Shown here piece by piece: positions 57,391 to 64,000 of a stretch of DNA of 64,000 nucleotides. The notes beneath the pieces were generated by a model. That model had not been told where the DNA came from. It searched no databases and worked only from the letters and a program-made list of their open reading frames with translations. This DNA comes from Bradyrhizobium mercantei (GTDB lineage Bacteria; Pseudomonadota; Alphaproteobacteria; Rhizobiales; Xanthobacteraceae). Where the stretch lies: the NCBI RefSeq assembly GCF_001982635.1, contig NZ_MKFI01000001.1:124001-188000 (forward strand), written 5' to 3'. The number at the start of each line of letters is the position of its first letter. Position 1 is the first letter of the stretch. A program made the position numbers and the translations under genes.

Positions 57391-57819
57391 CTATTGATTT
57401 GGAATGGAATAGGTCGCCGTGACATGGGCGATCGGATCGGGCGAGGTGCCGGACAGCAGGTTCACCTCGCCGACCGCAAGCCGCTTGCCGAGCTTGAGCA
57501 GCTTGGCCACCGCGAGCACGTCCTGCCCCGGCTGGCCCTTGCGCAGGAAATTGATGTTGAGGTTGGTGGTGACCGCAAGCCCGATCGGCCCGATCGCCGA
57601 CAGCAGCACCACATACATCGCGAAATCCGCCAGCCCCATCAGGGTCGGTCCGGACACCGTGCCGCCCGGGCGCAACATGCGCTCGCTGAAGCGCTGGCGC
57701 AGCAGGGCCGTCTCGCCGTCGGCGCTTTCGATCCGGATGTCGTCGTGGGTGAACGCCTGGGGAAATTCCTTGCGCAGGAACTCCTCCAGCTCAGCCACGC
57801 TCATTTTCGCAATCGCCAT
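57391..57819 (-). CDS. PaaI-family hotdog thioesterase
   Basis: A 142-residue protein with the hotdog fold: the central helix and its lead-in GGTVSGPTLMGLADFAMYVVL, and the strand AVTTNLNINFLRKGQPGQDVLAVAKLL, as in acyl-CoA thioesterases of the PaaI group. It would hydrolyse acyl- or phenylacetyl-type CoA esters. It is divergent from the enoyl-CoA hydratase gene across 70 bases, suggesting linked roles in CoA-ester metabolism. Confidence 0.88.
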   Translation of the reverse strand: MAIAKMSVAELEEFLRKEFPQAFTHDDIRIESADGETALLRQRFSERMLRPGGTVSGPTLMGLADFAMYVVLLSAIGPIGLAVTTNLNINFLRKGQPGQDVLAVAKLLKLGKRLAVGEVNLLSGTSPDPIAHVTATYSIPNQ

Positions 57820-57889
57820 GCGGTCCCTGCCCTCGCTTCAGCCTGCCTGTTACATTAAATTGTCACAGACGCGATAGAGGAATTTCATC

Positions 57890-58717
57890 ATGTCCGCCCA
57901 AGCCGCCCGTGCCGAAGCGCTGCAACAGCAGCCGATCCTGCTGCGCGAGACCGTCGGCAGTATCGCGCTGCTGACGCTCAATCGTCCGGCGGCGCGCAAC
58001 AGCCTCTCCGAGGGCCTGATCGGCGAGCTGCACGCGGCGCTCAACGATATCGGCGCTGACAAGCGCATCCGTGCCGTTGTGCTCGCCGCCAATGGGCCTG
58101 CGTTCTGCGCCGGCCACGATCTCAAGGAGCTGACCGCACGCCGTACCGACGCCGACCGCGGCCGGGCCTATTTTGCGCAGATCATGAACGCCTGCAGCGC
58201 GATGATGCAGGCGATCGTCCACCTGCCGAAGCCGGTGGTCGCATCCGTCCAGGGCATCGCGACCGCAGCCGGCTGCCAGCTCGTCGCAAGCTGCGACCTC
58301 GCGGTCGCCTCCGATGCGGCCGCGTTTGCGACGCCGGGCGTCGACATAGGACTGTTCTGCTCGACGCCGATGGTGGCGTTGTCGCGCAACGTGCCGCGCA
58401 AGCAGGCGATGGAGATGCTGCTGACCGGTGAACCGGTCTCCGCGGCAACAGCGCAGAGCATCGGTCTCGTCAACCGCGTGGTATCAGCAGGCACCGAACG
58501 CGACGCCGCGATCGCGCTGGCCGAGAAGGTCGCGCTGAAGTCGGCCTACACCGTCAAGCTCGGCAAGGAGGCGTTCTATCGCCAGGCCGAGATGAACCTC
58601 GCGGACGCCTACCGCTTCGCCGCGGAGGTGATGACCGAAAACATGATGGCGCGCGACGCCGAGGAAGGCATCGGCGCCTTCATCGAGAAACGCGATCCGA
58701 AGTGGCAAGATAAGTAA
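57890..58717 (+). CDS. Enoyl-CoA hydratase/isomerase family protein
   Basis: A 275-residue crotonase-fold protein. GSIALLTLNRPAARNSLSEGL and ANGPAFCAGHDLKEL form the CoA/oxyanion region, VASVQGIATAAGCQLVASCDLAVASDAAAFATPGVDIGLFCSTP the second oxyanion site, but the two catalytic glutamates of classical hydratases are not both evident (the first position reads SCDLAVA, the second VDIGLF). It may be an ECHDC3-like or other crotonase. Seven bases upstream of the CoA-binding protein gene. Confidence 0.88.
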   Translation: MSAQAARAEALQQQPILLRETVGSIALLTLNRPAARNSLSEGLIGELHAALNDIGADKRIRAVVLAANGPAFCAGHDLKELTARRTDADRGRAYFAQIMNACSAMMQAIVHLPKPVVASVQGIATAAGCQLVASCDLAVASDAAAFATPGVDIGLFCSTPMVALSRNVPRKQAMEMLLTGEPVSAATAQSIGLVNRVVSAGTERDAAIALAEKVALKSAYTVKLGKEAFYRQAEMNLADAYRFAAEVMTENMMARDAEEGIGAFIEKRDPKWQDK

Positions 58718-58724
58718 GAGCAAA

Positions 58725-59309
58725 ATGAACCACGACGCCTACGACGACAATTACATCCGCAGCATCCTGAACAACGTCAAATCGATCGCGATGGTCGGCG
58801 CCTCGCCGGTCAACGTGCGGCCGAGCTATTTTGCCTTCAAATATCTGGCGCAGCGCGGCTACGACATGATCCCGGTCAATCCCGGCCATGTCGGCAAGGA
58901 GCTGATGGGCAAGCCGTTCGTCGCTTCGCTTGCGGACATCGGCCGCCCGATCGACATGATCGACATTTTCCGCAATTCGAGCCACATCCTGCCCGTCGTC
59001 GAGGAAGCGCTGAAATTGTCGCCGCTGCCGAAGGTGATCTGGATGCAGCTTGGCGCACGCGACGATGCCGCGGCCGAGAAGGCGGAAGCCGCCGGCCTCA
59101 AGGTGGTGATGAACCGCTGCCCGAAGATCGAGTATGGCCGGCTCTCGTCGGAGATCTCCTGGATGGGCGTCAATTCGCGCACCCTGAGCTCCAAGCGCGC
59201 GCCGATCCCGACCCAGGGCATGCGGCTGTCACTCAACCGCACGAGCTTTGGCGGCGGCCAGACTGCGGCATCCGACCGCGCTGCGAAAAACAAAACCGAG
59301 ACGCCCTGA
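58725..59309 (+). CDS. CoA-binding domain protein (YccU type)
   Basis: A 194-residue protein with the Rossmann-like CoA-binding domain of succinyl-CoA synthetase alpha and YccU: SIAMVGASPVNVRPSYFAFKYLAQRGYDMIPVNPG, then VIWMQLGARDDAAAEKAEAAGLKVVMNRCPKIEY. The C-terminal 45 residues are polar and disordered. It is almost certainly co-transcribed with the crotonase gene and followed by metY; a role in CoA or persulfide chemistry is possible but unproven. Confidence 0.88.
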   Translation: MNHDAYDDNYIRSILNNVKSIAMVGASPVNVRPSYFAFKYLAQRGYDMIPVNPGHVGKELMGKPFVASLADIGRPIDMIDIFRNSSHILPVVEEALKLSPLPKVIWMQLGARDDAAAEKAEAAGLKVVMNRCPKIEYGRLSSEISWMGVNSRTLSSKRAPIPTQGMRLSLNRTSFGGGQTAASDRAAKNKTETP

Positions 59310-59458
59310 CGTTTCAGCGGAATATTCGCCGCGATCATCCGGTCAAGCGCAGCATGCCCGTTTCAAACCACGGCGCGCGCACCAACGCGGCTTGACGGCG
59401 GGCGCCGCCGCCATCAGCATGCCGCGCGTTTCGACCAGGCCACAACAGGATACAGAGA

Positions 59459-60739
59459 ATGACCGATCGCCTTCCGGGATTTTCCACCCTCGCCGTGCAT
59501 GCGGGCGCACAGCCTGATCCCACCACCGGCGCGCGGGCGACGCCGATCTACCAGACCACGTCATTCGTCTTCAACGACGCCGACCATGCTGCCTCACTGT
59601 TCGGCCTGCAAGCATTCGGCAACATCTACACCCGCATCGGCAATCCGACCAACGCCGTGCTCGAGGAGCGCGTCGCGGCCCTCGAAGGCGGCACCGCGGC
59701 ACTCGCCGTTGCCTCCGGCCATGCCGCGCAGCTCGTCGTGCTGCAACAGCTCCTGAAGCCCGGCGACGAGATCATTGCCGCGCGCAAGCTGTACGGCGGC
59801 TCGATCAACCAGTTCACCCACGCCTTCAAGGCGTTCGGCTGGAATGTGGCCTGGGCCGATCCTGACGAGATCGAAAGCTTCGAGCGCGCGGTGACGCCGC
59901 ACACCAAGGCGATCTTCATCGAGTCGATCGCCAACCCCGCCGGCAGCATCACCGACATCGAGGCGATCGCGGCTGTCGCGCGCAAGGCCGGCGTGCCGCT
60001 GATCGTCGACAACACGCTGGCCTCGCCCTATCTGATCAAGCCGATCGACCACGGTGCCGACATCGTCGTGCACTCGCTGACCAAGTTCCTCGGCGGTCAC
60101 GGCAACTCGCTCGGCGGCATCATCGTCGACGCCGGCACCTTCGACTGGTCGAAGGACAACAAATATCCGATGCTGAGCGAGCCACGACCGGAATATCACG
60201 GCATCCGGATCCAGGAGACGTTCGGCAATTTCGCCTTCGCGATCGCCTGCCGCGTGCTCGGCCTGCGCGACCTCGGCCCTGCGCTGTCGCCGTTCAACGC
60301 CTTCATGATCCTCACCGGCATCGAGACGCTGCCGCTGCGCATGCAGAAGCACTGCGACAACGCCAAGGCGGTGGCGGAATTCCTCTCCACCCACCCCGCC
60401 GTCTCGGCGGTGAACTATGCCGGCCTGCCCGGCGACAGGTACAACGCCCTGCAGCGCAAGTATGCGCCGAAGGGCGCCGGTGCGGTGTTCACCTTCAGCC
60501 TCAAGGGCGGCTATGACGCGGGCGTCAATCTGGTGTCAAACCTGAAGCTGTTCTCGCATCTCGCCAATGTCGGCGATACCCGCTCGCTGGTGATCCACCC
60601 GGCCTCGACCACCCACAGCCAGCTCGACGACGCCGCCAAGGTGAAGTCGGGCGCGGCGCCCGAGGTGGTGCGGCTCTCGATCGGCATCGAGGACAAGGAA
60701 GACCTGATCGCCGACCTCGACCAGGCGCTGCGCGCCTGA
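59459..60739 (+). CDS. metY: O-acetylhomoserine sulfhydrylase/aminocarboxypropyltransferase
   Basis: A 426-residue Cys/Met-metabolism PLP enzyme. Landmarks: FSTLAVHAGAQPDPTTGARA, YTRIGNPTNAVLEERVAALEGG, the PLP-binding Lys209 in VVHSLTKFLGGHGNSLGG, and the late FSHLANVGDTRSLVIHPASTTHSQ. The extra internal segment and 426-residue length mark the MetY/OAH-sulfhydrylase branch, which makes homocysteine from O-acetylhomoserine and sulfide. The 149-base leader was searched by eye for a SAM-II riboswitch and none was recognised. Confidence 0.92.
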   Translation: MTDRLPGFSTLAVHAGAQPDPTTGARATPIYQTTSFVFNDADHAASLFGLQAFGNIYTRIGNPTNAVLEERVAALEGGTAALAVASGHAAQLVVLQQLLKPGDEIIAARKLYGGSINQFTHAFKAFGWNVAWADPDEIESFERAVTPHTKAIFIESIANPAGSITDIEAIAAVARKAGVPLIVDNTLASPYLIKPIDHGADIVVHSLTKFLGGHGNSLGGIIVDAGTFDWSKDNKYPMLSEPRPEYHGIRIQETFGNFAFAIACRVLGLRDLGPALSPFNAFMILTGIETLPLRMQKHCDNAKAVAEFLSTHPAVSAVNYAGLPGDRYNALQRKYAPKGAGAVFTFSLKGGYDAGVNLVSNLKLFSHLANVGDTRSLVIHPASTTHSQLDDAAKVKSGAAPEVVRLSIGIEDKEDLIADLDQALRA

Positions 60740-60899
60740 TCCCGCGTTGGTTGGTTCCGGAGCGGCGCGGCCGCACCGCTCCGGCCACTTGTCCAAAGCG
60801 CCGGGCCCCGTTAACGCTTAATACCGACGGGCCTCTCGTTAACGTTCAATCCGGCTTAAAGTGGCAGTGATAGGCTCCGGATGATTCGGGAGACCATTG

Positions 60900-61304
60900 A
60901 TGCTGCGCTGGATATTGCCGCTCGCGATCGCACTGTTTGCGATGTCGCCTGCTGATGCTGCCGACGGCCCCGTCCCTCCGAAGAGCGCCACCGTGAAGGC
61001 TGCGCGCCAGCTGCCGGCGGGCCTGCCGCGCCGGCACTACGTCTACCGCACCACCATCACAGCGCCGACCTATGTGCGGCGCGGCCGCCAGCTCGTGGTC
61101 GTCGAGCCCGAGGTGATCCCGCTCAATTCCGAGCCGTACATCGTGTTCCCGCCCGGCGAGCCACTGCTGCCGGGATCGGCGGCGCTGCCGGGCTATTACG
61201 GCGACCATCGCTCCTACAGCTATCTCGGCCCGTATTACGGCGGCGCCTATGTGACCTATTGGGACCGCCTGCCCTACGCCTGCGGCGTCTACGGTTACTG
61301 CTAG
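60900..61304 (+). CDS. Small secreted hypothetical protein, Gly/Tyr/Pro-rich
   Basis: A 134-residue protein with a signal peptide (MLRWILPLAIALFAMSPADA). The mature part is basic, then rich in Pro, Tyr and Gly (PPGEPLLPGSAALPGYYGDH, GPYYGGAYVTYWDR) and ends CGVYGYC. Such proteins are common and uncharacterised in Bradyrhizobium. Start at ATG 60900; a TTG one codon before is also open. Its stop precedes the nadQ-like gene by 14 bases. Confidence 0.75.
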   Translation: MLRWILPLAIALFAMSPADAADGPVPPKSATVKAARQLPAGLPRRHYVYRTTITAPTYVRRGRQLVVVEPEVIPLNSEPYIVFPPGEPLLPGSAALPGYYGDHRSYSYLGPYYGGAYVTYWDRLPYACGVYGYC

Positions 61305-61318
61305 CCCGGGACGATCGC

Positions 61319-62275
61319 GTGGCCAGATCGCCGCAGAAATCCAGCGCACCGGCTTCGGGAAATGCCGTCACCGCCGATCTCGTCGCGGTGCTGGTCGCCG
61401 TCACCGACGGCGCGCCAAAGATCATGACCATCGCCGGCGGCTCCGCGCTGCCGAGCGGCCCGTTCGAGTTCACCCACCGCTCGCTGCAGACCGCGCTGCG
61501 GGCCTGGGTCGAGGCGCAGACCGGCCATCCGCTCGGCTATGTCGAGCAGCTCTACACCTTCGCCGACCGCGGCCGGTCCGGCGACGCCAAGTCGCCGCAC
61601 AGCGTCTCGATCAGCTATCTCGGCCTGACCCGCGAGGACAAGGTCGGTGAAGGTTTCGAGGCGCATTGGTCCGGCTGGTACGACTACTTCCCCTGGGAGG
61701 ATCATCGCGCCGGTGCGCCTGGCTTCATTGCCAGGTCGATCGCGCCGAAACTGAAGGCATGGGCGAAGGCAGCGTCATCACCGACGCTGCAACGCGAACG
61801 CTGGCAGCGCTGCGCGATCACCTTCGGCCTCGACGATCGCGACTGGAACGAAGAACTGGTGTTGCAGCGCTACGAGCTGCTCTGGGAGGCCTCGCTGATC
61901 CCGGAAGCCAACCACTCGCGCGGTCGCGAGGCCCCGGTCGTGCCGGGCAAGCCGATGACCGCGGATCACCGCCGCATTCTGGCGACCGGGATCGCGCGGT
62001 TGCGCGCCAAGATCAAATACCGTCCGGTGGTATTCGAGCTGATGCCGGCCGAGTTCACCCTGCTGCAACTGCAACGCAGTGTTGAGGCACTCGCAGGCCG
62101 GCTGGTCCACAAGCAGAACTTCCGCCGCCTCATCGAGCAGCAGGAACTCGTTGAAGAGACTGGCGCAATGGCCGCCGATACCGTCGGACGGCCGGCCAAG
62201 CTGTTCCGCTTCCGCCATGCCGTGCTGGCCGAACGGGCCGTCGCCGGCACCAAGCTTCCGCTTTCGCGCACTTGA
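61319..62275 (+). CDS. nadQ: NUDIX-like/winged-helix regulator of NAD synthesis (NadQ/NrtR type)
   Basis: A 318-residue protein. Residues 15-170 resemble a NUDIX domain (LVAVLVAVTDGAPKIMTI, LRAWVEAQTGHPLGYVEQLYTF) but the catalytic GX5EX7REUXEEXGU box is not intact, as in NrtR/NadQ sensors. Residues 225-310 look like a winged helix (YRPVVFELMPAEFTLLQLQR, NFRRLIEQQELVEETG, GRPAKLFRFRHAVL), the NrtR C-terminal signature. It sits directly ahead of two palindromes and nadA, so it probably represses nadAB(C) in response to NAD or a precursor. GTG start chosen at 61319; the frame is open further upstream through the preceding gene. Confidence 0.85.
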   Translation: MARSPQKSSAPASGNAVTADLVAVLVAVTDGAPKIMTIAGGSALPSGPFEFTHRSLQTALRAWVEAQTGHPLGYVEQLYTFADRGRSGDAKSPHSVSISYLGLTREDKVGEGFEAHWSGWYDYFPWEDHRAGAPGFIARSIAPKLKAWAKAASSPTLQRERWQRCAITFGLDDRDWNEELVLQRYELLWEASLIPEANHSRGREAPVVPGKPMTADHRRILATGIARLRAKIKYRPVVFELMPAEFTLLQLQRSVEALAGRLVHKQNFRRLIEQQELVEETGAMAADTVGRPAKLFRFRHAVLAERAVAGTKLPLSRT

Positions 62276-62280
62276 CACGC

Positions 62281-62303
62281 CTTATGCTCAGGATAAGTAT
62301 AAG
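62281..62303 (+). promoter_or_regulatory. NadQ-type operator 1
   Basis: CTTATGCT (62281-62288), seven bases, then AGTATAAG (62296-62303): an inverted repeat with one mismatch per arm. It begins five bases after the regulator's stop and lies 27 bases upstream of nadA. Confidence 0.7.
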
Positions 62304-62307
62304 CCAT

Positions 62308-62330
62308 CTTATGCTCATGGAGAGTATAAA
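62308..62330 (+). promoter_or_regulatory. NadQ-type operator 2, overlapping the nadA start
   Basis: CTTATGCT (62308-62315), seven bases, then AGTATAAA (62323-62330), the same architecture as operator 1 and 27 bases on. Its last base is the A of the nadA ATG, so bound protein would block initiation. The seven-base spacer contains GGAG, the ribosome-binding site of nadA. Confidence 0.7.
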
Positions 62331-63316
62331 TGGCCTTGCTCGATACCGATCTGCTCACCCGCACCGCGCCGCTCTATGAGCGCGTCAAACGCGTCATCCC
62401 GCCGTTCGAATGGGCGACCTTCGCCGAGGACGTCGACGCGATCCTGGAGCTGAAGCGCCGCCGCAATGCGGTGGTGCTCGCGCACAATTACCAGACGCCG
62501 GAGATATTCCACGGCGTCGCCGACATCGTCGGCGACAGCCTCCTGCTCGCGCGTGAAGCGACCAAGGTCGACGCCGACGTCATCGTGCTTGCCGGCGTAC
62601 ACTTCATGGCGGAGACGGCGAAGCTGCTCAATCCGGCCAAGACCGTCCTGATCCCCGACCTGAAGGCCGGCTGCTCGCTGGCGGATTCCATCACGGCGGA
62701 GGATGTGCGCCTGATGCGTGCGCGCTACCCGGACGCGCCGGTCGTCGCCTATGTCAACACCTCAACCGCGGTCAAAGCGGAGTCCGACATCTGCTGCACC
62801 TCGGGCAATGCGCTGAAGGTGGTTGAATCACTCGACGCCGAGCGCGTCATCATGCTGCCGGACGAATATCTGGCGCAGAATATCGCCAAGCAGACCAGCA
62901 AGAAGATCATTGCCTGGAAGGGCCATTGCGAGGTGCACGAGCTGTTCACGGCCGATGACGTGCGCCAGCTGCGCGAAAATTATCCCGACGTCACCATCCT
63001 GGCGCATCCCGAATGCCCGCCTGACGTCGTCGCCGAATCGGACTTTGCGGGGTCGACGGCTGCGATGCAGACATTCGTCGAGACCAAGCGTCCGCCGCGT
63101 GTCGTGCTGCTGACGGAATGCTCGATGAGCGACAACATCGCGGCACGGAATCCCGACGTCGACTTCGTCCGTCCCTGCAATCTCTGCCCGCACATGAAGC
63201 GGATCACGCTGAAGAACATCCGCCACGCGCTGGAGACCAACCAGCACGAGGTCACGATCGACCCTGCGATCGCCGAGCGCGCACGCAAGAGCGTGGAAAG
63301 GATGCTGGCGATATGA
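62330..63316 (+). CDS. nadA: Quinolinate synthase A
   Basis: A 328-residue 4Fe-4S enzyme that condenses iminoaspartate with dihydroxyacetone phosphate to quinolinate. Signatures: [41 protein letters not shown], the cluster cysteines in [16 protein letters not shown] and [10 protein letters not shown], and [11 protein letters not shown]. First gene of the nad operon; its stop overlaps the nadB start as ATGA. Confidence 0.97.
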   Translation: MALLDTDLLTRTAPLYERVKRVIPPFEWATFAEDVDAILELKRRRNAVVLAHNYQTPEIFHGVADIVGDSLLLAREATKVDADVIVLAGVHFMAETAKLLNPAKTVLIPDLKAGCSLADSITAEDVRLMRARYPDAPVVAYVNTSTAVKAESDICCTSGNALKVVESLDAERVIMLPDEYLAQNIAKQTSKKIIAWKGHCEVHELFTADDVRQLRENYPDVTILAHPECPPDVVAESDFAGSTAAMQTFVETKRPPRVVLLTECSMSDNIAARNPDVDFVRPCNLCPHMKRITLKNIRHALETNQHEVTIDPAIAERARKSVERMLAI

Positions 63317-64000
63317 ATATCGATCTCTCCGATCTCAACGGCCGCCCGGTCATCATCGGCGGCGGCGCCGCGGGGCTGATGACCGCGCTGCAACTCGCGC
63401 CCGAGCCGGTCGTGCTGCTGTCGAAGTCGCCGCTCGGCGCCGAAGCCTCCAGCATGTGGGCGCAGGGTGGCCTCGCCGCGCCTGTTGGCGCTGACGACAG
63501 CCCTGCGCTCCATCTCGCCGACACGCTCGCGGCCGGCGCCGGCCTCTGCGATGCGGCGGCAGCATCCCGGATCGTGCACGCGGCGCCCGCCGCCGTGGAG
63601 CATCTCGCCGAGCTCGGCGTTGCTTTCGACCGGCACGCCGACGGCAGCTGGCGCCTCGGGCTCGAGGCCGCGCATCGCTGCAATCGCATCGTGCACGCCA
63701 CCGGCGACGGCACCGGCCGCGAGATCATGCGCGCGCTGATCGCCGCGGTCCGCAAGACGCCATCGATCACCCTGCTGGAAGGCGTCGAGGCGCGCCGGCT
63801 GCTGGTCGAGGACAATGCGGTCCGGGGCGTGCTTGCAGCCAGCGACCGCGGCCGGCTCACGATCTCAACCAACCGCGTCGTGATCGCGACCGGCGGCATC
63901 GGCGGGCTGTTCGCCGACAGCACCAATCCGGGCGGCTGTTTCGGCCAGGGGCTCGCGCTCGCCGCAGATGCCGGCGCCAAACTGTCGGACATCGAGTTCG
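63313..64000 (+). CDS. nadB: L-aspartate oxidase, partial (runs off the right edge)
   Basis: The first 229 residues of the FAD enzyme that makes iminoaspartate for NadA. The dinucleotide fold appears as [16 protein letters not shown] near residue 13, followed by [11 protein letters not shown] and the FAD-binding [19 protein letters not shown], then [12 protein letters not shown]. The ATG at 63313 lies inside the nadA stop (ATGA), indicating translational coupling. A nadC gene would be expected beyond the window. Confidence 0.95.
   Translation, partial: MNIDLSDLNGRPVIIGGGAAGLMTALQLAPEPVVLLSKSPLGAEASSMWAQGGLAAPVGADDSPALHLADTLAAGAGLCDAAAASRIVHAAPAAVEHLAELGVAFDRHADGSWRLGLEAAHRCNRIVHATGDGTGREIMRALIAAVRKTPSITLLEGVEARRLLVEDNAVRGVLAASDRGRLTISTNRVVIATGGIGGLFADSTNPGGCFGQGLALAADAGAKLSDIEF

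Noticed and set aside
59310..59458. SAM-II riboswitch ahead of metY
   Set aside because: Alphaproteobacterial met genes often carry one, but the conserved core sequences of that class could not be found in this leader by eye.

Overview
The window looks like ordinary chromosome from an alphaproteobacterium of the Bradyrhizobium type. I infer this from the very high G+C coding style, the tRNA-Leu/tig/clpP/clpX/lon order, a glnB-glnA pair behind a sigma-54-like promoter, a NUDIX-type NAD regulator ahead of nadA-nadB, and short hairpin repeats of the kind scattered through Bradyrhizobium genomes. No database search was possible, so the genus is an inference. I saw no phage genes, transposase, integrase, plasmid functions or CRISPR array.

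Layout. 1-4 kb: two small proteins (one a zinc ribbon), a polytopic membrane protein tail-to-tail with a methyltransferase, another zinc-ribbon protein and tRNA-Asp. 4-8.7 kb: HU, peptidase T, a second methyltransferase, a YciI-like protein, small proteins, tRNA-Val and a GFA-type zinc protein. 8.7-12.3 kb: a GntR/FCD regulator with an MFS exporter behind a conspicuous repeat operator, then a divergent TetR/SDR pair. 12.3-19.3 kb: the minus-strand proteostasis block, transcribed tRNA-Leu, tig, clpP, clpX, lon.

19.4-27.5 kb: a multicopper-oxidase-fold protein that has lost most copper ligands, a mandelate-racemase-type enzyme, an unrecognised 236-residue protein, a TPR protein, and an electrophile-response-like cluster (TetR, old yellow enzyme, GST, atypical SDR) with two near-identical operators. 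27.6-34.4 kb: the most interesting block, a probable catabolic cluster (CoA-ester lyase, CoA transferase, flavin-dependent monooxygenase, MFS importer, LysR regulator, flavin reductase). A 33-bp sequence is shared by the LysR intergenic region and the reductase promoter, which suggests one regulon.

34.4-40.1 kb: a broken GNAT gene, the NAD(P)H-hydrate repair enzyme nnr, glnB, glnA, a tautomerase and a GlxA-type AraC regulator. 40.2-43.9 kb: two periplasmic binding proteins and a renal-dipeptidase homologue. 44-47.2 kb: a patch of lineage-restricted-looking genes (unknown protein, LuxR-type regulator, two small secreted proteins) lying between two direct copies of a short repeat. 47.2-57.3 kb: a GST, an orphan hybrid histidine kinase, a coiled-coil membrane protein, a PuuD-like amidotransferase, an AI-2E-family permease, a GGDEF protein and rpsI/rplM. 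57.4-64 kb: thioesterase, enoyl-CoA hydratase, CoA-binding protein, metY, a small secreted protein, then nadQ-like regulator, two tandem palindromic operators, nadA and the start of nadB, which runs off the right edge.

Most start sites were moved inward from the longest open frame on the basis of ribosome-binding sites and family alignment; each entry says so where relevant. Long open frames antisense to real genes are common in this high-GC DNA and were discarded.
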